DNA of 64,000 bases from Fulverythrobacter ferritrahens (GTDB taxonomy: Bacteria > Pseudomonadota > Alphaproteobacteria > Sphingomonadales > Sphingomonadaceae): assembly GCF_020539485.1 (NCBI RefSeq), contig NZ_JACDXU010000003.1, positions 124,001 to 188,000 on the forward strand. The letters run 5' to 3'. The translations under genes were made by a program, and so were the position numbers. The notes below the pieces were generated by a model. The model made no database searches, was not told the origin of the DNA, and saw only the letters and a list, made by a program, of their open reading frames with translations. The first letter of the stretch is position 1, and every line of letters begins with the position of its first letter. Shown piece by piece: positions 8,192 to 16,688 of this stretch.

Positions 8192-10744
8192 TTAGAAATT
8201 GAAGCCGACGCGGACATACCATTCGCGGGGCCGGCTGTAGGTGCCGTAGATCACGCCGCCGGCGATCTGGGCCTGACCGGTGACGAGATAGCGCTCGTCG
8301 GTCAGGTTGGTGGCGCCCACGGTGAGATCCCAATTGGCATCGTCCGGACGATAGGTCGCGCTGGCATTCACGATGTCGGTGGCCGGGCGCATCAGCAGGA
8401 TGGTCCCTTCCGTATCGTTGCGCATGCTGGTGGTGTGGGTCCAGTCGCCCAGCAGGACGAGCGAACCGTTGCCCACCGGCAGTTCCAGACGCGGCGAGAT
8501 GTTGATCTTCCAGTCCGGAGCCTTGGGCAGGTCCGCACCCGCGAACACGCCCAGCTGGAACGGGTTGGCGGCAACCTGTGCCGGGCCGGCCACGTCGGTG
8601 TAATAGGCATCGAGATAGCCGATCGACGCGGTGATCTGGAAATTGTCGGTCGGGGCGGCAACTGCCTCGACTTCGAAGCCCTTGATCCGCGCATCGCCCG
8701 CATTCTGCACGGTCGGCGAGACGCCTTCCTGGAAGTTGAGCTGGATGCCGTTATATTCGGTGCTGAAGGCCGCGGCATTCAGCTGCAGGCGACGGTCGAT
8801 CAGGGTCGACTTCACACCCACTTCCCAGGTCTCCGCCTTTTCCTCGCCGAAGGTCGGCGCGGTGGGCAGCGGGTTGGAAAGGCGAGTGGTCCAGCCGCCC
8901 GTCTTGTAGCCCTGGCTGAACGAACCATAGAGCATCACGTCGTCGGTAGGATAGACCTGCACGCCGGCCTTGAACGAGAAGTTCTCGAACTCCTGATCCT
9001 TCGGCAAGAGCGGATAGTAACGGAACGGCTCGCTCGGGATCGGGAAGCCGACCTCGGTGGCGCATTCCTGCGTCGGGATGCCCGCAGGCGTCAGGTCCAT
9101 GCAGTTGAACAGCTTGTAGTTGAAGCCGTTCACGTCCGACTGGGCGCCGACATAGGTCTTGTCTTCACGCGTCCAGCGGCCGCCCAGGGTAAAGCCGATC
9201 AGGTCGCTGACGCGCCAGTCGAGCTGGCCGAAGCCGGCATAGGCAGTGGTGTCGACATCGCCTGGACCGTCGACCTGCAGCAGGCCGCCGGCGAAGGTCA
9301 CATAGTCGTGAAGCTTGCCCTTTTCGTTGAAGACGTAGCCGCCCAGAACGAAGTTGAGGTTGCCGTCCATCGCCGAGCCGGTCAGCTGGAGTTCCTGGCT
9401 CCACTGTTCCTGATTGACCGAGAAGCTGGTCTGCAGGATCGGCAGGGGCGAGTTGTCGAGGTCGACGCCCGCGGCGAAGTCGAGCTTGCGCCACGACGAG
9501 ATCGACTTCAGCATGACGTTGTCGGTCAGGTCGAGTTCGAGGTCGAGGCCGACGCCGCCCTGGTTCAGCTTGGAGAAGTTGTTGCCGGTGGCCCAGCTCT
9601 CGTCGATGTCCTGGCTCACCCAGCGACTGTCGTAAGGTGCGACATCGTTGAGCGGATCGGCATCGACATTGCGGCTGCCGAGGCCCGCAAGCGAGAGATA
9701 GCCTCCAGTGCTGGAACGCGGTCCGCATAGGTTCTGGGCGTTGCGCGCGGCGATTTCGTCAGGCGTGGCGCCGATACAGAAATTGTAGAGACCGGCGAAC
9801 AGGAAGCCCGAATTGCCGGTGACCACGTCAAGCCCGGTGCCGGGGATGTTGTTTTCCGCAAGGCCTGCGAAGGGCCCGGAAATCGGGGTAACGGCCAGCA
9901 CCGTATTGGCGGTGGAATCCTGATCGACCTTGGTGAAGTCGCCCGACAGGGTGGCGCGGAAGGTGCTGCCATTATCCCAGTGCAGCTTGCCGCGCAGGCT
10001 CCAGGTATCGTCGCCGCCCTGACGCGAGCCGCTCTGATAGCCGGAGGCCGGGAACAGTTCCCAGGAATCGAAATCGCCCGCATCGCCATCATAGGCGACG
10101 CGCTTCTGGTAGCCCTGGCGGTTGAGCATGCTGAAGGCCAGCGAGGAGCTGAGGCCTTCGGTGATCGGCAGTTCGACCATGCCGCGCACCTGCATGCGCT
10201 CGAAGCTGCCCACGGTGACGTCGCCGGTGACGCGGAACTTGTCGCCGGGGTTCTTGGTCACGATCGAGATCGCGCCGCCCACGGAGTTACGGCCGAACAG
10301 CGTGCCCTGCGGGCCCTTGAGCACTTCGATGCGCTCCACGTCCAGCAGGTCCTGGTTCGCGCCGATCGAGCGGCCCAGATAGACGCCGTCGAGATAGACG
10401 CCCACGGCCGGGTCGATGTTGAAGGCGAAGTCGCTGGAACCGATGCCGCGGATCGTGGCGCCCAGTACTGCGCTGGAACCCGAGAACGGGGTCGATGCGT
10501 CAAGCGTGACGTTGGGGGTGATGCCGGAAAGAGCGGCCACGCTGCCCACCGCGCGTTCCTGCAGCGAGGTAGCGTCGAAGGCGCTGATCGCGATCGGCAC
10601 GTCCTGAACGTCTTCGGCGCGCTTCTGCGCGGTGACGACGATTTCGCGGATGCCGCCCTGATCTTCGGCGCCCGCATCCTGTGCAAAGGCCGGGGTGGCC
10701 AGGGCCGCTGCAAGTACGGCCAGGGATACCGGTGCAAGTCTCAT
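8192..10744 (-). CDS. TonB-dependent outer-membrane receptor
   Basis: An 850-residue receptor with a cleavable signal (cleavage likely after ATPAFA), a TonB box-like EIVVTAQKR, a plug domain (DVPIAISAFDATSL, then VLKGPQGTLFGRNSVGG) and a 22-strand barrel ending in VRVGFNF with terminal Phe. The plug type is the one common in sphingomonads, whose genomes hold many such receptors next to catabolic genes. It should import the substrate of the adjacent block across the outer membrane with TonB-ExbBD energy. No siderophore or B12 genes accompany it, so an organic substrate is more likely than iron (inference). Confidence 0.92.
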   Translation of the reverse strand: MRLAPVSLAVLAAALATPAFAQDAGAEDQGGIREIVVTAQKRAEDVQDVPIAISAFDATSLQERAVGSVAALSGITPNVTLDASTPFSGSSAVLGATIRGIGSSDFAFNIDPAVGVYLDGVYLGRSIGANQDLLDVERIEVLKGPQGTLFGRNSVGGAISIVTKNPGDKFRVTGDVTVGSFERMQVRGMVELPITEGLSSSLAFSMLNRQGYQKRVAYDGDAGDFDSWELFPASGYQSGSRQGGDDTWSLRGKLHWDNGSTFRATLSGDFTKVDQDSTANTVLAVTPISGPFAGLAENNIPGTGLDVVTGNSGFLFAGLYNFCIGATPDEIAARNAQNLCGPRSSTGGYLSLAGLGSRNVDADPLNDVAPYDSRWVSQDIDESWATGNNFSKLNQGGVGLDLELDLTDNVMLKSISSWRKLDFAAGVDLDNSPLPILQTSFSVNQEQWSQELQLTGSAMDGNLNFVLGGYVFNEKGKLHDYVTFAGGLLQVDGPGDVDTTAYAGFGQLDWRVSDLIGFTLGGRWTREDKTYVGAQSDVNGFNYKLFNCMDLTPAGIPTQECATEVGFPIPSEPFRYYPLLPKDQEFENFSFKAGVQVYPTDDVMLYGSFSQGYKTGGWTTRLSNPLPTAPTFGEEKAETWEVGVKSTLIDRRLQLNAAAFSTEYNGIQLNFQEGVSPTVQNAGDARIKGFEVEAVAAPTDNFQITASIGYLDAYYTDVAGPAQVAANPFQLGVFAGADLPKAPDWKINISPRLELPVGNGSLVLLGDWTHTTSMRNDTEGTILLMRPATDIVNASATYRPDDANWDLTVGATNLTDERYLVTGQAQIAGGVIYGTYSRPREWYVRVGFNF

Positions 10745-11105
10745 GCTGAACTCCCAATAGATGTTGTTGTTACTGAGGCAGATTGCCCACCCCCCAGACT
10801 TGAGAATTTACCACGCGCCAAATTGTGCCGCCTGCACTGGGGCGCAGACGACTGGGAGAGAGACGCAAGCGCGCCAGCGTTGCCAATTTGCAACGGATGG
10901 ATATTGGGGGCGGACTATCGGGGTAGGGCTTGAGAGCTGAGAGCCTTCCAACCGCCGTTCGTCCTGAGCCTGTCGAAGGACGCGCGCAGGTGTTGGTCCG
11001 AGAGGTTACCGAATGTCAGTGCAACGCCCATTGGTCAGGCACTGACGCCCTTGAGGTTTCGCAACCACTGTTCTGTTCCCCCCCCCGCGAGCGTGCCTTC
11101 CGGAA
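10745..11105. other. Intergenic region upstream of the TonB receptor
   Basis: A 361-bp gap between the AraC gene stop and the receptor start. It must hold the receptor promoter, though no confident -35/-10 pair is visible. It contains one palindrome of the cgtcctgag...ctgtcgaaggacg type at 10957-10983 and a homopolymeric C run near 11080. No open frame in it looks coding. Confidence 0.6.
10957..10983. repeat. Single copy of the gtccTgagcctgtcgAaggac palindrome (type C)
   Basis: A short palindrome with arms GTCCT and AGGAC. The same motif occurs as an inverted pair at 61973-62120. On translation it gives the RPEPVEG peptide often seen in false gene calls in sphingomonads. Confidence 0.75.
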
Positions 11106-12047
11106 TCACTGCCCCAGCCGCCAGTTGCGCGGCGAGGCGCCGAATTTCTGGCGGAAGCAGCGGGTGAAATAGCCTGCATCGGTGAAACCGTGGTCGAAGG
11201 CGATCTCGGTCACGCTGGCGGCGGGATCGGCCATCAGCCGTTCGGCCGCGCGGGCCAGGCGCCGGTCCAGCACATAGCCCATCGGCGTCGTGCCGATAGC
11301 GGCGAAGAGGTTCTGGACCGAGCGGACCGACAGGTCGAGCTCGTCCGCGATGCTGGTGGTGCGCAATTCGGGATTGGGCAGTTCGGTTTCGATATAGGCC
11401 TTGGCCCGCGCCAGCAGGGCCTGCCCGTGCGGCGCGCGGGAGCTATCGCCCAGGTTGCGATCCGACCCTCTGATGGCGGCGGCGGCCAGATCGTAGAACA
11501 CCGTGTTCATGCCCGGTTCCCACGAATCCTCCTGCAGCAGGCGCCCGCCCTGCCGCCACAGAGAGAGCAGAAAATCGTAGAAGATGCGCCCGGCGGCCGA
11601 TGCGCCGCAGATGCGCCCGGCGACGATGTCGTCCAGCGCCGCCACCCGCTCGGCCAGTGGGGCCTTGGGGAATTCGATCACCAGCAGTTCATGCGCGGAG
11701 AGATCGAAGGAATAGGGCTTGTGCGAGGAACCGATCGAGAAGTCTCCCGGTTCAAGGCTGGCGTCACAGCCCTGCTGCCGGAAGCGGCTGGTGCCCCGGC
11801 ATTGCAGGTGGAGAATGAGATGTTCCTCGGTCCGGTCGATCCCGCGCCGGCCGACGGCGGCCTGCTGCGAGGTCGTGCGGATCATGTTCAGTTCGCCCAT
11901 GCCCCAATGCCACATCTCGCCCGCAAATTGCGGTCCTTCGGCATTGACATAGGTGCCGCTGAACACCTCGTCCGCGATCACGTTCCAATAGCGTAGCCGG
12001 TCACCCGGCGCGACGCCGGATGTGGTGAACTTCTGCAATAAGCCCAT
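11106..12047 (-). CDS. AraC-family transcriptional regulator
   Basis: A 313-residue regulator with an N-terminal cupin-like ligand domain (about 1-190, AraC-binding-like, resembling FeaR relatives) and a C-terminal double helix-turn-helix: helix region LDLSVRSVQNLFAAIG and the AraC signature IAFDHGFTDAGYFTRCFRQKFG. It lies between the MFS and TonB receptor genes and is the obvious candidate activator of the catabolic block in response to its substrate. Its own operators are not identified. Confidence 0.88.
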   Translation of the reverse strand: MGLLQKFTTSGVAPGDRLRYWNVIADEVFSGTYVNAEGPQFAGEMWHWGMGELNMIRTTSQQAAVGRRGIDRTEEHLILHLQCRGTSRFRQQGCDASLEPGDFSIGSSHKPYSFDLSAHELLVIEFPKAPLAERVAALDDIVAGRICGASAAGRIFYDFLLSLWRQGGRLLQEDSWEPGMNTVFYDLAAAAIRGSDRNLGDSSRAPHGQALLARAKAYIETELPNPELRTTSIADELDLSVRSVQNLFAAIGTTPMGYVLDRRLARAAERLMADPAASVTEIAFDHGFTDAGYFTRCFRQKFGASPRNWRLGQ

Positions 12048-12104
12048 GACCGGTCTCTCTTTCTCCTCCCGTCCCGTTAGGCGCCCGTCCCGTCAGGCGC
12101 GCGT

Positions 12105-13373
12105 TCAGGCGTGAGCCGGCTTGTTCCCGCGCCGTGCCAGCACGGCTGGAGCCGTCTCCTTCAGGCCCATGGCGATGAACCCGCTGATCACTGCCAGCCC
12201 CATCATCAGCCACAGGAAACTGTCCTTGCCCGCAATATCGTTCAGCGCGCCAGCCACTACCGGGCCGAACACGCCGCCCAGCACTTCGCAGCTGCCCATG
12301 GCGAGGCCGAGCACGGTGGCATGGTGGCGCTGGTCGAAAGTTTCCGAAGGGATGGTCGCCATGAAGATCGGGAAGATCCCGTTCACGGCCCAGCCCACGA
12401 AGAAGATCGCCGCCAGCATCGTAGCGCTGCCGGTGAAATACATTGCCGCCAGCGGGCCGACCACCGACAGGAAGGGCAGGATCACCATCACCGGCTTGCG
12501 CCCGATCATGTCGGACAGGCCGGAAATGACGATGGAATAGATCGCCGCGGCAATGCCAAGCGCGCCCATCACCCAGCTCATCGTGGTCGGGTCCATGCCT
12601 TTCACCTGCACCAGGTAATTCGGCATGAAGGCCCAGGTGATGACGAAGTGAGCCACCAGCAGAACGCCCACGACGACGCAGATCCACATGTTGCGGACCT
12701 TCATCGCGTCCATCAGGCCCATCTTGTCGCCCGCTTCTTCCGCAGCAGGGGCAGGGGCCATCTCGGGTTCGCGCAGGGTCAGCCAGATGAGGCCGGCAGA
12801 AAGCAGGCCCGGCACGGCGGCCAGATAGAAGGCTTCGCGCCAGCTGAAGACAGTGGCGAAGGCCACCAGCACCACTGGGGCGAGGAAGCTGCCCAGCAGG
12901 TTGGAACCCAGGTTCTGCGCCACGCCCTGCGCCAGCCCGCGCCGCTTGGGGTCGACTTCGGATGCCACCATCGCATGACTGATCGGCATGACCCCGCCTT
13001 CGGCCGCGCCCATCAGCAGGCGGGCGGCGAACAGGAAGACGAAGCTGGTCGCAATGCCCGACAGGAAGGAGCAGAGCGAGAAGGCGACGGTGGAGGCGAT
13101 CAGCAGCAGCTTGCGCTTACCCAGGCTGTCGGACAGCTTTCCGACGAAGAAGGCGGCGATAGCCCAGCTGAAGCTGAGGCCGCCCGCCAGCAGGCCAATC
13201 TGTGTATCGGACAATTGCAGATCGGGCTGCACGAAGGGCATCAGCGCGTTCAGCGCCTGCCGATCGAAGAACACGATCCCGAAATTGAGGCTCAGCAGGA
13301 ATACCAGCAGGAACTGATAGGCTGGCGAATTCTTCATCCAGTTCCCCTGTGCGGGGGCGACGACAGGCTGCAT
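12105..13373 (-). CDS. MFS transporter (anion:cation symporter-like)
   Basis: A 422-residue inner-membrane carrier with about 12 hydrophobic segments. The loop 2-3 MFS signature is visible as GKLSDSLGKRK near residue 80. An alternative start at 13337 (MKNSPAYQF) has AGGGGA upstream; the longer form also has a GGGAG site. Together with the TonB receptor it gives a complete import route for the block's substrate, probably an organic acid (inference from family). Confidence 0.85.
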   Translation of the reverse strand: MQPVVAPAQGNWMKNSPAYQFLLVFLLSLNFGIVFFDRQALNALMPFVQPDLQLSDTQIGLLAGGLSFSWAIAAFFVGKLSDSLGKRKLLLIASTVAFSLCSFLSGIATSFVFLFAARLLMGAAEGGVMPISHAMVASEVDPKRRGLAQGVAQNLGSNLLGSFLAPVVLVAFATVFSWREAFYLAAVPGLLSAGLIWLTLREPEMAPAPAAEEAGDKMGLMDAMKVRNMWICVVVGVLLVAHFVITWAFMPNYLVQVKGMDPTTMSWVMGALGIAAAIYSIVISGLSDMIGRKPVMVILPFLSVVGPLAAMYFTGSATMLAAIFFVGWAVNGIFPIFMATIPSETFDQRHHATVLGLAMGSCEVLGGVFGPVVAGALNDIAGKDSFLWLMMGLAVISGFIAMGLKETAPAVLARRGNKPAHA

Positions 13374-13430
13374 TCGAGTTCTCCCACCCGCGATCTTTTC
13401 GCCGCGGATTTTATGTATGCGAACTTGGTA

Positions 13431-13976
13431 TCAGAGGAACGAGCGCACGGGATCGCTGCCGTCCCAGCCCTGCGAGGCCTTGAAGAAGCGCGTGAAGGTT
13501 TCGTCCATGCCCGGCGTCACCGGCAGCAGTTCGAGGAAACCCCACTGCGCGCCCGTGCCGTTATCCAGATAGACCACTTCGCCGCCTGTGGGCACAGAAG
13601 CGCGGAAAGCTTCGTGATATCCGCGCTTCTGGTAGTCGAGGCTGGCCGCGTCCACATCCGCGCAGGCAATGCCGAAATGGTGGAAGCCATAACCGCGCTT
13701 CTCGATCGTTTCCTTGTAGACCGAGGGATTGTTGTCGAGCGGCTGGATCAGCTCGATCAGCATATGCCCGGCAAAGCCCATGGCGATGGTGATGTCCGCC
13801 GTCGATTCCGCTCCGCGATAATTCTGGCCGGGGACCAGGAAATTATCGAGAATGAAAAATGGTCCCGCCTTCATATCGGCAATGAAGCGATTGACCGAGG
13901 CACGCAGATCTTCAACGACAAAGGCGGTTTGCGCGATTCCGCCCATCGGCTGGCCGTAGCCCAGCGACTTATTCAT
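13431..13976 (-). CDS. VOC-superfamily protein (glyoxalase/dioxygenase/epimerase-like)
   Basis: A 181-residue protein with the paired beta-alpha-beta-beta-beta modules of the vicinal oxygen chelate fold. Possible metal ligands are His in GYGFHHFGIAC and Glu residues in LIELIQPL and WGFLELLPV. Family members isomerise, cleave or epimerise substrates bound to a divalent metal. The start has GGAGG 5 bases upstream. It is the first gene of the leftward block and lies divergent from the aldolase-like gene. Confidence 0.78.
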   Translation of the reverse strand: MNKSLGYGQPMGGIAQTAFVVEDLRASVNRFIADMKAGPFFILDNFLVPGQNYRGAESTADITIAMGFAGHMLIELIQPLDNNPSVYKETIEKRGYGFHHFGIACADVDAASLDYQKRGYHEAFRASVPTGGEVVYLDNGTGAQWGFLELLPVTPGMDETFTRFFKASQGWDGSDPVRSFL

Positions 13977-14142
13977 TACATCCTCCCCAGGAAGCGGGGC
14001 GCGGTCTTGTTGAGCCGCTTGATTCCCGCGATTGGCCGGTCATGGCTTGCCATCCGCCGCGACAAAGTCAACATGCTGTGCACCTTGAGGCACCGCTGCC
14101 CGCCATGCGACAGAGAGCGGGACGCCATCCATGGAGAGGATC

Positions 14143-14898
14143 ATGGCCACACAATTGAAGCACAAGCCGGAATGCAGCGAGGCGGAATGGAAGGCCCGGC
14201 AGGACCTTGCCGCGGCCTATCGCATTTTCGACCATCTCGGCTGGTGCGAATCCATCTACAACCATATCACCCTGCGCGTGCCGGATGAGGACGCGTTCCT
14301 GATCAACCCGTTCGGCCTGCTATGGTCGGAAGTCACCGCGTCCAATCTCGTGAAGGTGGATAGCGAGGGCAACAAGCTCGACGGCAGCCCGCATTGGGTG
14401 AATCTGGCGGGCTTCACGCAGCATTCGGTATTTCACAAGGAACTGCCCTGGGCCCATGCCATCGTCCACACGCATACGCCCGATACGATGGCGGTGTGTT
14501 CCAGCGAGGAAGGGCTGACGCCGACCAATTTCTATTCCTGCTTCTTCGAAGGCGCGATCGGCTATCACGATTTCGAAGGCATCACCGTGCGCGGCGAGGA
14601 AGGCGAGCGGCTGCTGCGCAATCTGGGCAATCACCGCATTCTGATGCTGCGCAATCACGGCCCGGTGGTGATGGGGGAAACCCTGCCCGAGATGTTCCTC
14701 AAATATTACATGCTGCAGCGCGCCTGCGAAATTCAGGTGAAGACGGCCTCGCTCGGCAATCCGATCCGCGTGCCCCCCGAAGTGATCGAGGTCCATCAGC
14801 AGGATCGCGACAAGATGCTGACGGCGGCCTTCGGGGTGCTCGATTTCGAAGCGTGGAAGCGAAAGATCGACAAGATCGATCCCAGCTGGCGCGAATAG
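14143..14898 (+). CDS. Class II aldolase/adducin-family protein
   Basis: A 251-residue protein with the fold of L-fuculose-phosphate aldolase. Zinc-binding histidines are seen in VHTHTPD and in LRNHGPVV further on; the SIYNHITLRVPD start is typical of the adducin-like branch. Many members next to catabolic genes have unknown substrates. The start at 14143 (MATQLKHKPE) has GGAG 6 bases upstream; an ATG at 14131 is a 4-residue longer option. It is divergent from the VOC gene across about 166 bp, and the intervening region may hold a shared promoter. Confidence 0.82.
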   Translation: MATQLKHKPECSEAEWKARQDLAAAYRIFDHLGWCESIYNHITLRVPDEDAFLINPFGLLWSEVTASNLVKVDSEGNKLDGSPHWVNLAGFTQHSVFHKELPWAHAIVHTHTPDTMAVCSSEEGLTPTNFYSCFFEGAIGYHDFEGITVRGEEGERLLRNLGNHRILMLRNHGPVVMGETLPEMFLKYYMLQRACEIQVKTASLGNPIRVPPEVIEVHQQDRDKMLTAAFGVLDFEAWKRKIDKIDPSWRE

Positions 14899-14938
14899 GG
14901 GCTGGCGGAGGGCGGCCGGGACAGGGTAAGGCGCGGCT

Positions 14939-15490
14939 ATGTCGCGCATGACCGTCAACGGCCGCCCGGTCCAGTTCGATATCGATCCGGAAACGCCGCT
15001 GCTGTGGGCGCTGCGGGATGCGGCGAACCTTACGGGCACGAAATTTGGTTGCGGCGCGGGCGATTGCGGCGCCTGCATGGTGATCGTGGATGGGGAGGCG
15101 CTGAGAAGCTGCCTCATCACCATTGCCGAGGCGGAAGGCCGCTACATCACCACTATCGAGGGATTGAGCCGGGATCGTTCCCACCCCGTGCAACAGGCAC
15201 TGGTGGCCGAACAGGCGATCCAGTGCGGTTTCTGCACGCCAGGCATCGTGATGGCCGCCGCCGCCTTGCTCCAGCGAAATGCTGCACCCACAGCAGAGGA
15301 TATTGCGGCCGCCGTTCCCAATCTGTGCCGCTGCGGGGTCTATCCCCGGCTGGTCAGCGCGATCCAGCGCGCCGGACGGGTGGCCTTGCGGCAGGAAGTG
15401 ATCAGCGCGGCCCCCGCACCGGGGATCAGCACCGAAGACGCCGCCCGCGCCGTTCCGGCAATGCGGGCAGGAAACAGCGAACAGGAATGA
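14939..15490 (+). CDS. Xanthine-oxidase-type (2Fe-2S) small subunit
   Basis: A 183-residue electron-transfer subunit of the molybdenum hydroxylase family (IorA/CoxS-like). The plant-type 2Fe-2S cysteines are Cys38, 43, 46 and 58, and the second cluster uses Cys96, 99, 130 and 132 (CGFC and LCRC). No molybdopterin or FAD subunit gene lies on either side, which is unusual, so its large-subunit partner must be elsewhere or lost. The stop overlaps the ATG of the following arsC-like gene by 4 bases. The last 40 residues are a low-complexity Ala/Pro-rich extension. Confidence 0.88.
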   Translation: MSRMTVNGRPVQFDIDPETPLLWALRDAANLTGTKFGCGAGDCGACMVIVDGEALRSCLITIAEAEGRYITTIEGLSRDRSHPVQQALVAEQAIQCGFCTPGIVMAAAALLQRNAAPTAEDIAAAVPNLCRCGVYPRLVSAIQRAGRVALRQEVISAAPAPGISTEDAARAVPAMRAGNSEQE

Positions 15491-15840
15491 CGAGCATGAA
15501 GGCCACTATCTGGCACAATCCCAATTGCAGCAAATCGCGCCAGGCGCTGGAAACGCTGCAGAACACTGCGGGGGTGGAACTGGAAGTGATCCAGTATCTC
15601 AAGACCCCTCCCAGTGCCGAAAAGCTCGCCCAGCTTTATCGCGATGCCGGCATGGCCGCGCGCGAAGGGCTGCGCCTGCAGGGCACCGACGCGAAGGAGC
15701 GCGGGTTGACCGAGGCGGACGATTCCACGGTGATTGCGGCGATGGTCGCGGACCCGAAGCTGATCGAGCGGCCTCTGGTGGAAACGGAAAAGGGGGTTCG
15801 CCTGTGCCGTCCGCCAGAAAAAATTAAGGAAATCCTCTGA
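15487..15840 (+). CDS. arsC: Glutaredoxin-type arsenate reductase (ArsC/YffB family)
   Basis: A 117-residue thioredoxin-fold protein. The catalytic motif is WHNPNCSKSRQAL with a single active cysteine, followed by the family features TPPSAEKL and RPLVETEKG. Members reduce arsenate to arsenite with glutathione/glutaredoxin. A second start at 15496 gives 114 residues. ATG overlaps the stop of the 2Fe-2S gene (ATGA), implying translational coupling. No arsB, acr3 or arsR is nearby, so a role in arsenic resistance is inferred from family only; the Spx-like branch cannot be fully excluded. Confidence 0.85.
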   Translation: MTSMKATIWHNPNCSKSRQALETLQNTAGVELEVIQYLKTPPSAEKLAQLYRDAGMAAREGLRLQGTDAKERGLTEADDSTVIAAMVADPKLIERPLVETEKGVRLCRPPEKIKEIL

Positions 15841-15853
15841 TCGCGCTCACCTT

Positions 15854-15880
15854 CGGCAGGCTATGCACAACGGCCTGCCG
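15854..15880 (+). terminator. Hairpin after the arsC-like gene
   Basis: CGGCAGGC and GCCTGCCG form an 8-bp perfect stem around an 11-base loop, 14 bp after the stop. No U-tract follows. A second perfect 7-bp inverted repeat (GCAAATC/GATTTGC) lies at 15901-15921. Confidence 0.4.
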
Positions 15881-15980
15881 ACAAGTCGCGGCATATCCTT
15901 GCAAATCGGAGAAGGATTTGCGAACGCCGTGTTACACGAAGCTGGCCCCGGGCGGGGCGTCGCAAGGGTTCTGGGCCTAA

Positions 15981-16616
15981 ATGGCAGGATACGAGCTTAC
16001 CGGTGAACGCAAGTCCACCAAGCTGAAGCGCAAGATTCGCGAGTTTCTGGGCCCGTGGGGCGTGTTTTTCCAGGGCTTCGTCGAACATCCGGTGATGGTC
16101 GGTTCGATCATCCCGTCCTCTCGCTTCACCATCCGCAAGATGCTTGCGCCGGTGGACTGGGACGAGTGCAAGCTGTTCGTCGAATATGGCCCCGGCGTGG
16201 GTACCTTCTGCCGCCCGGTGCTGGACCGGCTGCGTCGGGATGCCACGCTGCTGGTGATCGATACCAACCCGCTTTTCATCGACTATCTGAAGCGCACGAT
16301 CGGCGATTCCCGCTTCATCGCGGTTCACGGATCGGCCGAGGATGTTGAGGAAATCGTCCGCGCGCACGGTCATGACCATGCCGATTACGTGCTGTCGGGC
16401 CTGCCTTTCTCCACCCTGCCCGAAGGCGTTGGCCCGCGCATCGCTGCGGCCACGGCGCGGGTTCTCCGGCCGGGCGGCGCGTTCCTGACCTATCAGTTCA
16501 GCAATGCGGCGCGGAACCTGACCGCGCAATATTTCAGCCGGATCGACGAAGGGTTCGAGCCGCTGAACATCTTGCCCTGCAAGCTGTGCTGGGGCTGGAA
16601 AACGGAAGGCGAATAG
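15981..16616 (+). CDS. SAM-dependent methyltransferase, phospholipid N-methyltransferase-like
   Basis: A 211-residue class I methyltransferase. The SAM-binding motif is VEYGPGVGTF, followed by acidic VIDTN at the end of the second strand and LSGLPFSTLP at the motif IV position. The N-terminal region (FVEHPVMVGSIIPSS) matches bacterial phosphatidylethanolamine/phospholipid methyltransferases related to PmtA. Role in making methylated phosphatidylethanolamine at the inner membrane is inferred. It ends in a strong terminator. Confidence 0.78.
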   Translation: MAGYELTGERKSTKLKRKIREFLGPWGVFFQGFVEHPVMVGSIIPSSRFTIRKMLAPVDWDECKLFVEYGPGVGTFCRPVLDRLRRDATLLVIDTNPLFIDYLKRTIGDSRFIAVHGSAEDVEEIVRAHGHDHADYVLSGLPFSTLPEGVGPRIAAATARVLRPGGAFLTYQFSNAARNLTAQYFSRIDEGFEPLNILPCKLCWGWKTEGE

Positions 16617-16626
16617 CCTTCACGAC

Positions 16627-16654
16627 AAACGCCCCGCCTTGCGACGGGGCGTTT
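16627..16654 (+). terminator. Rho-independent-like terminator after the methyltransferase
   Basis: AAACGCCCCG pairs perfectly with CGGGGCGTTT (10 bp) around an 8-base loop, 10 bp after the stop codon. The symmetric A/T ends could serve the convergent membrane-protein gene as well. Confidence 0.7.
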
Positions 16655-16688
16655 GCACTATCTACATCCTGTAATCAGCAGCCTGTAG

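Noticed and set aside
10930-11172. Open frame containing RPEPVEG
   Set aside because: Again a translation of the type C palindrome, in the region upstream of the TonB receptor, overlapping the end of the AraC gene.
15487-15840. Arsenic resistance operon
   Set aside because: Only the reductase-like gene is present; there is no arsR, arsB or acr3 in the window.
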